Below are positions 17,255-25,295 of a stretch of 51,307 nucleotides of DNA, in pieces. Below the pieces are notes generated by a model. It did not search any database, was not told the origin of the DNA, and saw only the letters and a list, made by a program, of their open reading frames with translations. A program made the translations under genes and the position numbers. How positions within the stretch are numbered: the stretch's first letter is position 1; the number at the start of each line of letters is the position of its first letter. This DNA comes from a virus: the IMG/VR virus record IMGVR_UViG_3300027987_000471, positions 1-51,307 of that record. One strand, given 5' to 3'.

Positions 17255-18486
17255 AAACTTTTTGTGATGCAGATGCATTTATAGAATACGGTCCTGCTTC
17301 AGTTATGACAGAGGCTCCTGACGGGAATATAAACGAAGGGTTTGTTTACGAGCAACTTCTTCCTCCCGGAATCCTGAACTGGTTTTTCAATCGAATAACG
17401 CGAAATCAAGTTAAGTTGGCCCGACACGCAGTAGGCTCTCATGTTTTGGAGACGTCTCAATTGGCTTTTGAAGTTAAAGCCATAAAATGGCTAAACTTGA
17501 TAAATTTGTGGGTAGCTATTCCTAATGCTGTTTCGGGCTATCTGCGTTATTCGCCTGACGGCCAGTATTGGTACCAAGGTGCCTCTTTCGATTTCGGTAC
17601 TGACTATCCCCTCAACCTAGACTATTTCCGAGCCTCGCCTACTCAAATATCGTTGTATGCCGGATCCGATGATTCTGTAGGTATAGAGCTGCAGACAACT
17701 CTAGACGTAACGTCCGGTGCTATGCTGTCCTTCCCTGGGAGCATACCAGCAGTGGCAGGCCCTACTAGAGTATTCACAAGAAATACAGAACTAGTGGCGC
17801 AGAATCAGCTTCTGTTGACAACTGGCTCACTGTCCAGTCCCGTGTTAGTGTCGCCGTCTTTCTACGGGGATTTTGCCGCGGTAACGGGTTTAGGTTCGGT
17901 ACTGTTTCGTCATAGACTGACGCATTATATAGACGGGATCGATAACGACCTGTGGTTTGGGATAGGCCACGGCGGAGCCGGTTTTAGCTTGAAACGCTTT
18001 TCCGACACAACATTGGCGTCAGGCACTGAACTGTATGATTTTGCAACAGAAGAACCTAACTTTGTGCCGACCTGTTTAGACATCAACAGCAATACGGGGC
18101 GGCTTATTGTTGCCGGCACCGAATCAGACACAGATGATTTGTTGAGGATCATGTATACCGACGATTTTGGATCTACTTGGGCCGACGCAACGGTGCCTGC
18201 TCTTGATTTTGGCTCTACGGCAACCCAAAATACTTTAGAGAAAATTCAATATCTCGGTGGTTCTTTTTGGGTTGGGCATTTCAGAACAACTACACCGGCC
18301 TACATAGAACAGAGTATTTTCTATTCGGTTGATGACGGGCTTACTTGGTATAGATCAAAACTTCTATTCTCGGCTTCGGATGAGCAGCAATTAACCGTAA
18401 ATGATTTCGATTTCTCCGGGAACTATTGGCTTACTGCTCGTGGCCCGGATGGCGCTTTTCAGCATAAAGGAAGCCTGCTGCCATGA
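17251..18486 (+). CDS. Tail fibre/receptor-binding protein with Asp-box (BNR-like) propeller
   Basis: A 411-residue protein. Residues 1-70 (INEGFVYEQLLPPGILNWFF) look like a baseplate-anchoring fibre N terminus. The rest contains Asp-box-like turns spaced along beta sheets: YSPDGQYW, YTDDFGSTW and YSVDDGLTW, as in sialidase-type beta propellers. That fold often binds or trims surface glycans, so a receptor-binding role is likely. Catalytic residues of true sialidases cannot be identified by eye. Confidence 0.62.
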   Translation: MKTFCDADAFIEYGPASVMTEAPDGNINEGFVYEQLLPPGILNWFFNRITRNQVKLARHAVGSHVLETSQLAFEVKAIKWLNLINLWVAIPNAVSGYLRYSPDGQYWYQGASFDFGTDYPLNLDYFRASPTQISLYAGSDDSVGIELQTTLDVTSGAMLSFPGSIPAVAGPTRVFTRNTELVAQNQLLLTTGSLSSPVLVSPSFYGDFAAVTGLGSVLFRHRLTHYIDGIDNDLWFGIGHGGAGFSLKRFSDTTLASGTELYDFATEEPNFVPTCLDINSNTGRLIVAGTESDTDDLLRIMYTDDFGSTWADATVPALDFGSTATQNTLEKIQYLGGSFWVGHFRTTTPAYIEQSIFYSVDDGLTWYRSKLLFSASDEQQLTVNDFDFSGNYWLTARGPDGAFQHKGSLLP

Positions 18487-18836
18487 TAAAAGAGATCTAC
18501 GACAAAAATATTTTCGTCTATAAGATAGGCGAAATACCTGAACCGTTGAAAGTGCAGATAGAAAGAGAAGAGACCAGAAAGCCTTTGAACCTATCGGGGG
18601 CCAGCGCTTTTTTTACGCTGTTGACTGTTTCCGATTCAGGCGCGGCGTCAACTGTTATCGCATCCAGAACAGCTTCCATAGACGCCGCAAACGGTATTGT
18701 CACTCATACGTGGGAGGCCGGCGATTTAGCTGTAGAAGACAAGTACTATGGCGTTTTTTTCATAACGCTCTCCGACTCTTCTGTCATAAGCATTCCCAAG
18801 CAAAGATATTTTGAATTTGAGGTGGAGGCGCTTTAG
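18483..18836 (+). CDS. BppU-like N-terminal domain protein
   Basis: A 117-residue beta-sandwich-type protein. It contains LKVQIEREETRKPLNLSGAS, an A-x-F-F-T-L strand, NGIVTHTWEAGDLAVEDKYY and a C-terminal strand ending in RYFEFEVEAL. This is the layout of the N-terminal domain of BppU-type upper baseplate proteins. Here it is a stand-alone protein and the last gene of the tail operon, 12 bases before a strong hairpin. Confidence 0.6.
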   Translation: MIKEIYDKNIFVYKIGEIPEPLKVQIEREETRKPLNLSGASAFFTLLTVSDSGAASTVIASRTASIDAANGIVTHTWEAGDLAVEDKYYGVFFITLSDSSVISIPKQRYFEFEVEAL

Positions 18837-18848
18837 GCGTTGACGCCC

Positions 18849-18891
18849 GCTCCTGTTTCCGGTTTGATGCTCCTTTCACGGAAACAGGAGC
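18849..18891. terminator. Hairpin terminator between convergent operons
   Basis: A perfect 13-bp stem (GCTCCTGTTTCCG at 18849-18861, complement at 18879-18891) with a 17-base loop, followed by GTTTAT. It sits exactly between the end of the plus-strand tail operon (18836) and the end of the minus-strand replication operon (18898), so it probably terminates both. The T tract is weak on both sides. Confidence 0.8.
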
Positions 18892-18897
18892 GTTTAT

Positions 18898-19083
18898 CTA
18901 TCTTTCCCAAAACCTTTCGGCGGCGTCCTTCACGAGCTGCGTTCTTACCGGTATGCGGATCTGAAGGTAAGTCCGTTTCGGCGTCTCGACAAGCTTTCCT
19001 TCGCCGTTAACAAGAGCCTCCTGCAGAGTGCTCGATTGTATTTCTATCTCGTCACGATAGGTCTCCAATATTTTCTTTTTCAT
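18898..19083 (-). CDS. Hypothetical small protein
   Basis: A 61-residue charged protein at the end of the minus-strand operon. It overlaps the upstream transglycosylase gene by 4 bases and has a GAGAGG-type ribosome site. No recognised domain. Its C-terminal half (TYLQIRIPVRTQLVKDAAERFW) looks like a strand followed by a helix. Confidence 0.6.
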   Translation of the reverse strand: MKKKILETYRDEIEIQSSTLQEALVNGEGKLVETPKRTYLQIRIPVRTQLVKDAAERFWER

Positions 19084-19544
19084 TTTTTGATCCTCTCTAG
19101 CGTTCTTTTTGCTTTGTTTCTTCTGTATTTAAGCATCCTTTTCGCGCGCGGCGTTCCTCGGCAGTTCCCCGACATGTATTTATAGAATGCTCGAGTCATC
19201 GATCCTTTACAGTCACTACGTAGTTTTGAGAGAAGATATGCAGTGCAATATATTTGATTTTGCACATTGTTCAACGTATAGCCGGCAGCGCTGCATGCGC
19301 GCTTCGCTTTTCCGTGCACTTGCCCTAGTCCGTATTCTTTCAATTTAGACTTGGATTCAGCAGTATAGTCAAAGCTGCTTTCGAAATAGAAAACACTTGC
19401 TAAGTCAAATTTGTCTAGAGCGAAAGCGGTGCTTGCTTCGTTTATAATTGATACTACTTCGGCTCTATAATCTGCGTCTTTCATAATTTTAGACCTAGGC
19501 GACACAGCCATAAGCGTCATTATGAAAAGTTCTAATGTGCTCAT
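19080..19544 (-). CDS. Lytic transglycosylase-like (SLT) endolysin candidate
   Basis: A 154-residue protein with the SLT-type lysozyme core: a catalytic Glu55 in VFYFESSFDY, then YGLGQVHGKA at 71-80 (the GLxQV motif) and a helical C-terminal lobe (YCTAYLLSKL, RAFYKYMSGNC). It would cleave peptidoglycan. The first 15 residues are hydrophobic (LELFIMTLMAV), short for a signal anchor. It is the only clear muralytic enzyme seen, so it is the endolysin candidate although it lies in the replication operon. Confidence 0.72.
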   Translation of the reverse strand: MSTLELFIMTLMAVSPRSKIMKDADYRAEVVSIINEASTAFALDKFDLASVFYFESSFDYTAESKSKLKEYGLGQVHGKAKRACSAAGYTLNNVQNQIYCTAYLLSKLRSDCKGSMTRAFYKYMSGNCRGTPRAKRMLKYRRNKAKRTLERIKK

Positions 19545-20119
19545 TTTTTCCTCGGCAATCTGAAGCTAGTGTCTTGGTAGATTTTGATTCCCGGTATATT
19601 AAGCTTACTCGGATCTACTGCGTTTTTTATAGCAATCTTAACAGCACTAATATCGACGCATAAGTATTCTCTAGGAACAGCGTCAAAATCAGAAACCTCC
19701 CAAGCCCAGCAGGGTGTTAACGTGACTTCTTGTTTGACATCAGCTTCGGCTAATAGTTCGGTTTTTTCAAAATTTCCTTCCTCTATAGCTTTTCTTTTAG
19801 CCTCCTCTTGCGCCGCTGTCCATGCGTGAACCTTATTTTTAGCTATGTTTTTAGCGTTGAATAAGGTTTTAAGCAGCGGCTTAAACAGCTCATCGATTGC
19901 TTTTTTAGCTTCTGCGTAGGGCCTCCCAAGCTCTAACCGCGCATTGTCATATTCTTTATGTTTTTCATGCACTTCTTGAGCTAACTCCAGCGCTAAGGCT
20001 GAAGTATCCTCGTCTGTTATCTTGAATTCGTCTAGAAGCTTAAGATAATCTTTCGCTTCTATTACCGCTTCGGCGATTATGCTTTGTGTCGAAGCTAAAA
20101 TAATTTCTGAATCAGTCAA
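19541..20119 (-). CDS. Coiled-coil protein, DUF1351-like
   Basis: I place the start at TTG 20119, which overlaps the upstream gene's stop and has AAAGGAG 9 bases before it. An upstream in-frame TTG at 20140 precedes that ribosome site. The product is 192 residues: a long helical N-terminal two thirds (about residues 30-120) and a C-terminal domain with VPREYLCVDISAVKIAIKNA and IPGIKIYQDTSF. That ending is shared by DUF1351-like phage proteins encoded with recombination genes. Role unknown, probably DNA recombination accessory. Confidence 0.68.
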   Translation of the reverse strand: MTDSEIILASTQSIIAEAVIEAKDYLKLLDEFKITDEDTSALALELAQEVHEKHKEYDNARLELGRPYAEAKKAIDELFKPLLKTLFNAKNIAKNKVHAWTAAQEEAKRKAIEEGNFEKTELLAEADVKQEVTLTPCWAWEVSDFDAVPREYLCVDISAVKIAIKNAVDPSKLNIPGIKIYQDTSFRLPRKK

Positions 20120-20387
20120 CTTTCCATTCTCCTTTCTCAACTAAATCTGATGGGTCGAAATACGAAGAAAGCGAATCTATGATGTCTTTTTTGCTCATAG
20201 TAGATAGAAGATCATTCAGTTTTATCTCGTTGATACCTGGAGTTATCTCTATATACTCTTCGATAGCTTCCAGGAAAATGCGCTCTAAATCAGTTGGGTT
20301 TTTTCCTGCCATCCGCTTACCAAGTTGCGTATAATAATCCCATACACGAGGAATGCTCAAATGGCAGTTGAATTTATCGCTTTTCAT
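20112..20387 (-). CDS. Hypothetical protein
   Basis: A 91-residue helical, acidic protein in the replication operon. It overlaps the RuvC-like gene by 4 bases (ATGA) and the coiled-coil gene slightly. It has no motif I recognise. Pattern SIPRVWDYYTQLGKRMAG and a C-terminal DLVEKGEWKVD. Confidence 0.6.
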   Translation of the reverse strand: MKSDKFNCHLSIPRVWDYYTQLGKRMAGKNPTDLERIFLEAIEEYIEITPGINEIKLNDLLSTMSKKDIIDSLSSYFDPSDLVEKGEWKVD

Positions 20388-20839
20388 ATTCTTTTTCCTG
20401 TGGCTCCGTACAGCGCTAAACCGTACGCGTCGATGACATGATCGCTAAGCCCTGAAGGCAGCATCATCATTTTTGCTACTCTGTCATTATGTATTTTTTT
20501 CTTTACGGCTCCTTTCCATTGGAGAGGTGTTACCGTTGCTATTCTGGTTACCTCTCCTATTTTACCGGCAATCAGTCCTGTGAAATAAGATAAAGACATA
20601 ATGTCTTCTATTCTACAAGGGCTATTAGCTCTGAACTGAGGCTTTTCTATAATAACTTTTTCCGAGTAGCTAAACTCCTTACTCTCTAGACACATCAAAA
20701 CTCTGTTAGCGTGGCTTTCCTCACTTTCGCCTTTTTTTCTTATTATTTCTGCCCAATTATTTATCTCAATGAGGCCTTTGTTATTATCGATCCTTGCTAT
20801 GCCGGTGTGTTTTCCCGGATCAATACCTATAATATACAT
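20384..20839 (-). CDS. RuvC-like Holliday junction endonuclease
   Basis: A 151-residue RNase H-fold nuclease with all expected acidic positions: Asp7 in GIDPGKHTG, Glu65 in VIIEKP, and Asp133/Asp137 in LSDHVIDAYG. The length equals that of bacterial RuvC resolvases. It would resolve branched DNA during replication or before packaging. It lies one base from the end of the polymerase gene, in the same operon. Confidence 0.85.
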   Translation of the reverse strand: MYIIGIDPGKHTGIARIDNNKGLIEINNWAEIIRKKGESEESHANRVLMCLESKEFSYSEKVIIEKPQFRANSPCRIEDIMSLSYFTGLIAGKIGEVTRIATVTPLQWKGAVKKKIHNDRVAKMMMLPSGLSDHVIDAYGLALYGATGKRI

Positions 20840-20840
20840 T

Positions 20841-22721
20841 CTATACCTCTGGATTCCATATTTTCAATCTACCGTTAGAGTCCAAAATTCTTTTTGCTTT
20901 TTTTGACCATACCGACGACGCAACAGCTTCCGCGTCTGTTGGGTAATCTGGGCACATTTTATTGAATTGTTCGGAGAATATTCTATTCAAATCTTCTCCA
21001 CATTGGTGAATATCTGATTGAATAGGGACTTCTAACAGCAGCTCATCGTGAATCAAATTTACAGGCCTAGCTCCTAACAGCGCTCCGTCTCCTGCATAGC
21101 ATTCTCTAGTGATTGCGCGTGTTCCTGCTAAACAACCAGCAGCTGCCGACGCTTGGAATCTATGATTCGCCAGCACCGTAAACTCCGCTACGGTGCGAAG
21201 CATTCCAGTCCTGGCCAGCTCAATTTGAACTTTAGATCCTCTAGGGCCTGCTTCTGTTTTGCAGTATTCTAAATATTCTTCCATCTCAGATAGAGCTTTA
21301 AGCCAGGCTTTCCGCGTAGTATCTATTTCTTCATAAGTCCAAACTCTACCGGTATTTCTAATTTGCGTCAACCTGAACGTGTTATGCATCATTCCACCGG
21401 GAAAACCGAAATTAGCCGCTTTAGCATTTTGGCGCGCTTTAATAACATGCGGATCATCTTCTTCGTATAAACCTTTAGCCTCTTCGAAGCCTATCCCTAA
21501 AAGAACAGAACCGACGTATAGGTGTACGTCGACGCCTTCGTTAAGCAGCTCGCCTAGGACAGAATAGCCTAAAATATCTTTACATGTTTGAGCTAGAGTA
21601 TGAAGCTCCGCACCAGATATATCAGAGATTAAGAAGTAATGGCCTTCTCTAGGCTTATAAGTTTCTCGAATGCCTCCCTTCGTAGGAGCATTTTGCAGAT
21701 TAGTCCCTTCAAGCGGTTTACGCGGCGCGGCCGAGGTGGTTCTTCCGGTAGCCGCAATGCTGAAACGCGTTGTTATAGGAGCGTCATAGCCCAGCTCCAG
21801 CACTTTTATGTAAGTGCTAAGCATCTTTTCCGCGGTTATGTATTTAGCTCTTTTAAGCATCAATTCGTCGCCGCAAAGAATACATGCGACTATATCAGTG
21901 GAGGTCGCTTTGGCTTCAGTGGTAGGAATAGGTATCCCTTTTTCGTTACACGCTTTTTCGATTCTATCTCGAGCAGGCTTTACTTTTTTCTCAAAACTCC
22001 CATTTCTTTTTTTGATAACAAGACCGCTAGAGATCAGTTCAGGAAGCAGCTCATTCATCTGAGCTTCAAACCGAGCTTTGCATTCCTCTACTTTTTTTCT
22101 ATCTGTAATCATCCCTCTTGCTGTCATCAAAGTGAGGCAAAAAGATGAATACGCAAAATAAAATTCTCCTACAATTTGATCCTGCCCCGATAGCTGTTCA
22201 ACAAAAATTCTATGCGTTATTGTGGCATCCTGCTTCGCATACTCGATAGCATCTTGAGGCCATTTAGCTATCGGTGTATTGATCAATTCGCCGTAACGAA
22301 ACCTCCAACCGTCCGACTTGCCCCACATGCGTAAATCAAGGACAAGCTCAGCCAAATCTTTAAGAGAATATTCTTTTACCGCATCGCTATACAACGCTCT
22401 GCCAACGGCTATGTCCCAAAGCTTCTGCCTTATACCAACATCAGTGATAAGACCTTTTTCGTATTTTTCAAAAATATAAGGCAGAAGCTCGGGCCAAGTT
22501 GCCGCTACAGTTCCGGCATCATAAGCGAAGTTAAGGCCGATAAGCACGACATCATCATTAGTAAGCTGCTCATGCCACCACGCCGCAAGATAATCACTAT
22601 GGCGAAGTACTTCTGAAGTTTCTCCGTCATCAGAGAATGCGGTGCATACAACTTTAGGCAGTGGGCGTTTTCTTGTTATAAGAAACGTTTCATTATCTGC
22701 GGCACGGTATATTTTAGGCAT
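20841..22721 (-). CDS. Family A DNA polymerase with 3'-5' exonuclease domain
   Basis: A 626-residue replicative polymerase. The N-terminal exonuclease motifs are present: Asp9 and Glu11 in AADNETFLI, NFAYDAGTV, and YAKQDATITHRIF. Polymerase motifs: A with Asp367 (SDISGAEL), B with Lys434 and Phe438 (NAKAANFGFPGG), C with HDE at 558-560 (NLIHDELLLEV). Phe at the O-helix position suggests ordinary discrimination against dideoxynucleotides. No 5'-3' exonuclease domain, so it is like short phage polymerases. It starts after AAAGAGA. Confidence 0.95.
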   Translation of the reverse strand: MPKIYRAADNETFLITRKRPLPKVVCTAFSDDGETSEVLRHSDYLAAWWHEQLTNDDVVLIGLNFAYDAGTVAATWPELLPYIFEKYEKGLITDVGIRQKLWDIAVGRALYSDAVKEYSLKDLAELVLDLRMWGKSDGWRFRYGELINTPIAKWPQDAIEYAKQDATITHRIFVEQLSGQDQIVGEFYFAYSSFCLTLMTARGMITDRKKVEECKARFEAQMNELLPELISSGLVIKKRNGSFEKKVKPARDRIEKACNEKGIPIPTTEAKATSTDIVACILCGDELMLKRAKYITAEKMLSTYIKVLELGYDAPITTRFSIAATGRTTSAAPRKPLEGTNLQNAPTKGGIRETYKPREGHYFLISDISGAELHTLAQTCKDILGYSVLGELLNEGVDVHLYVGSVLLGIGFEEAKGLYEEDDPHVIKARQNAKAANFGFPGGMMHNTFRLTQIRNTGRVWTYEEIDTTRKAWLKALSEMEEYLEYCKTEAGPRGSKVQIELARTGMLRTVAEFTVLANHRFQASAAAGCLAGTRAITRECYAGDGALLGARPVNLIHDELLLEVPIQSDIHQCGEDLNRIFSEQFNKMCPDYPTDAEAVASSVWSKKAKRILDSNGRLKIWNPEV

Positions 22722-22739
22722 TGTTTTTCTCTTTAAAGG

Positions 22740-23093
22740 TTAGACACCAAGAACAGCTTTTACAACCAATGTGAACAATGTGTCTTTTCTGCGTTGATCC
22801 ACAGGCAATTTATAATAGTCTACTATACAAGGGTGCTCTTTTTTATCCGGATCTTTGATAGGACCGTATTTCCAACCGGTTTCTATTTTCTCTTTTAACC
22901 AGTTGTCGTGAGACGCTCTCGGCGGCTGATCAGGATTCGCCAAAATAGCCTTAGCACCGTTAAAAGCGCTTTCTTTTTGCCAAGCTGGAGCATCTTCCCA
23001 TTCAGGCTGAGAGTCATCTCCAAGCGCCATACAATAAATTCTGTTTACTTCATGCGCAGTTCTGGCGGCTCTGATCACTCTTTCTTTGTCCAT
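22740..23093 (-). CDS. RyR-domain protein
   Basis: A 117-residue protein matching the RyR module: ARTAHEVNRIYCMALGD, then PEWEDAPAWQKES, GAKAILANPDQPPRASHDNW and GWKYGPIKDPDKKEHPCIV followed by YYKLPVDQRRKD. RyR domains occur in ryanodine receptors and in many phage proteins, where a nucleotide-binding or signalling role has been suggested. It has a GGAGG ribosome site and sits between polymerase and a putative ssDNA-binding gene. Confidence 0.8.
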   Translation of the reverse strand: MDKERVIRAARTAHEVNRIYCMALGDDSQPEWEDAPAWQKESAFNGAKAILANPDQPPRASHDNWLKEKIETGWKYGPIKDPDKKEHPCIVDYYKLPVDQRRKDTLFTLVVKAVLGV

Positions 23094-23176
23094 AATTTCC
23101 TCCTTAGTACGCTATGCAGCCTAATAACCAACAGTATCTAGTATAATAGAAACGGCATTTTAAGCACGGATCCATA

Positions 23177-23665
23177 TTAGATAAGCCCAACTTTTTTCAA
23201 ATATTCGTCGCTGGGTTGCGGAGCCCAACGGTGCGCTGTAAACGGTTTATTCTCTTTCGTAGTAGTTGTGTAGCACGATAGCTTCAGAATACTGTCCTTC
23301 AATGCATTGTTTTCGATAGCCTCTGTCGCCATTTCGTCCCACTCTTCGTCGGAGAACGCTTTGGTGTCCTCCACACCGGCGATAGCGCATAGAAAACCCA
23401 TCCAGTTCTTTAAAGACATCGTCGTCTTTGTCTTGTCTCCACTCAGATTCAGCACTTGTGAAGCAATTGAATTTACCGGCGGCGCATCTTCTTCGTTACT
23501 CTCTGCATAGAGTACTTCAGCTTCGATAATAATCGAGTCGCCTTTGTATCCTTCGCGTACCATCTTTGTGTTTTCTATCCTGACTACGTATTCTCCCTCT
23601 TTGAAGTATCGTCCGCTGCCGACTAATCCTACTTGACTCAGTTGATAATTTTTAAAGATTCCCAT
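23177..23665 (-). CDS. Putative single-stranded DNA-binding (OB-fold-like) protein
   Basis: A 162-residue protein with a beta-rich N-terminal two thirds (GRYFKEGEYVVRIENTKMV, GDSIIIEAEVLYAES) and a segment LKLSCYTTTTKENKPFTAHRW that resembles the strand pair of phage OB-fold proteins. It lies between a helicase and the polymerase, where ssDNA-binding or DUF669-type proteins are common. It lacks a clearly acidic SSB tail. The call is mainly contextual. Confidence 0.45.
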   Translation of the reverse strand: MGIFKNYQLSQVGLVGSGRYFKEGEYVVRIENTKMVREGYKGDSIIIEAEVLYAESNEEDAPPVNSIASQVLNLSGDKTKTTMSLKNWMGFLCAIAGVEDTKAFSDEEWDEMATEAIENNALKDSILKLSCYTTTTKENKPFTAHRWAPQPSDEYLKKVGLI

Positions 23666-25295
23666 TATAGCCTCCTGCTATGTCTGCCATAAGCAGCTTT
23701 TGTTTTTGAGCGGTTGTGCTCTGTATATATTTTGCATCTCTGTAAGCTTTATTAAAGTCATCAAAAGCTAAGTTCAATGTAGATAAAATGTTTATTTCGA
23801 CAACATCGGCGTCTTGACCTGATCGATGAGTTCTGCCTATGAGCTGTTCCCAAGTTCGGCCGTTTGCCGGTGGAGATAAAATAAAATTTCGGCACCATTG
23901 CTGCAGATTAAAACCTTCTGAAATAGCTCCGATGGACGCCGCGATTGTTTTATCTCGCGGTTGAAGGCTGATAGGCAAGTGCCCGTTGATCAGCCGTCCT
24001 TGTGAGCCAAATGTTGGCATAACGGTGCTCAACACCTCACCTATTGCTTTGTGTTTATACCACACAATCATGGGCTTGCCTTTACTCTCATCTGCTAGAG
24101 CTAATTCCGCTGCGCTTTCTATAACCGACCAATCAAACCAGATCGGGACTGTTTCCGGTATAAAATCTTTTTCTACTGCTTTCCAGTTTTTTATCTCCGC
24201 ATTACCGGCAAAAGCTTCGTCTATTTGAGAAGGAGTGTCGTATTTTCTAGAATATTTAAGCTTTTCTCTAATAAATTTTCCGTAAATAGATCTTGCTTCG
24301 GCCCAATAATCCGGTGGAGGCTCTTTCCACACATAATAAAAGCCAAGCGCTATCTCTCGAGCATGCCTATAAAATTCGGGCCCTGTGCAAACAAAATCAC
24401 CGTTGGGCAGTTGCCAATAATTTTCAAGATGAAACCATGCTCGAGAGATAGCCTCGCTTTCTGCATCAACAAAACTTAAGACTATTGAAGAGCCTATGTC
24501 GACGCTATCTGCCAAAATTACACCGGGAACTTGCCTTATAAAATTGCCGTAGCCTTTTCTGGCCTCTTCTAGTGTCTCACCAAAATATTCTAGTGCACCT
24601 AAATCAGCGCGCACAGGCGGATTAACATCTAGTGCTTGGCACCAAAGCTCTGCCTCTTTGTAGTCGTCAGGAAGTATACCACCTCTGGGGGGTAACGCTA
24701 TGAGCTGCATGTGCCAATAGTCGTAAAACGAACGTGTAGCAACGGTGCCGGACAACGGGACAAATCGGCAAGTTCCCGCTGTGCGCCAATACCTAATAAC
24801 TCTTCGAGTGCAGCCGGCAGATCTATTTTTAAGATTATGCGCTTCATCGGCGACTATCAGATCAGGACCTAGCTCGTTAATAAAATCTGGGTGAGTAGAT
24901 ACATACTCATAGCTAGCAATTGTATAATCTGTATGTTCTATCCAGTGCTTTTTAAGGTTTTCGAAGTCATAGAAAGTTTTATCTCGCAGCGCGCCCGGAA
25001 CCAAAAGCAAAGCTTTTTTAGAATTCATTACGGTAGGCAATAAAAAAGTGACGATGGTTTTTCCTTGACCAACAGGCAACCCGCAAAAGATGCCGTCCAG
25101 CATAGCCGCCTCGTAAAGAGCAAGTGCTTGAAGCGGCCATAGCACCATTTCGCCTTGATCTGTTTTCAGAATGGAGGTAACTTGATTGACCAGATCACAG
25201 CCTAGTTGATCAGGATCTCTTTGAGGCAGCGCTATTATGCGCTTAAAATGATAGCCTGCCAAAGGCCCCGGGCGCGTGGAGAAATTCAATTTCAC
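23652..25295 (-). CDS. SNF2/DEAH-type helicase
   Basis: A 547-residue SF2 ATPase. Motif I is PVGQGKT at 74-80, motif II is ADEAHNL around 149-155, motif III is PLSGTVATRS, and motif VI is QLIGRTHRSGQDADV near residue 495, the arrangement of compact phage SNF2-like helicases. It starts with GTG overlapping the upstream stop (GTGA) and overlaps the next gene by 14 bases. Likely role: DNA unwinding or remodelling during replication and recombination. Confidence 0.88.
   Translation of the reverse strand: MKLNFSTRPGPLAGYHFKRIIALPQRDPDQLGCDLVNQVTSILKTDQGEMVLWPLQALALYEAAMLDGIFCGLPVGQGKTIVTFLLPTVMNSKKALLLVPGALRDKTFYDFENLKKHWIEHTDYTIASYEYVSTHPDFINELGPDLIVADEAHNLKNRSAGCTRRVIRYWRTAGTCRFVPLSGTVATRSFYDYWHMQLIALPPRGGILPDDYKEAELWCQALDVNPPVRADLGALEYFGETLEEARKGYGNFIRQVPGVILADSVDIGSSIVLSFVDAESEAISRAWFHLENYWQLPNGDFVCTGPEFYRHAREIALGFYYVWKEPPPDYWAEARSIYGKFIREKLKYSRKYDTPSQIDEAFAGNAEIKNWKAVEKDFIPETVPIWFDWSVIESAAELALADESKGKPMIVWYKHKAIGEVLSTVMPTFGSQGRLINGHLPISLQPRDKTIAASIGAISEGFNLQQWCRNFILSPPANGRTWEQLIGRTHRSGQDADVVEINILSTLNLAFDDFNKAYRDAKYIQSTTAQKQKLLMADIAGGYNGNL

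Noticed and set aside
23094-23176. Promoter in the gap upstream of the RyR gene
   Set aside because: A TATACT-like -10 exists on the minus strand but no -35 lies at 16-18 bp. Read-through from upstream is sufficient.
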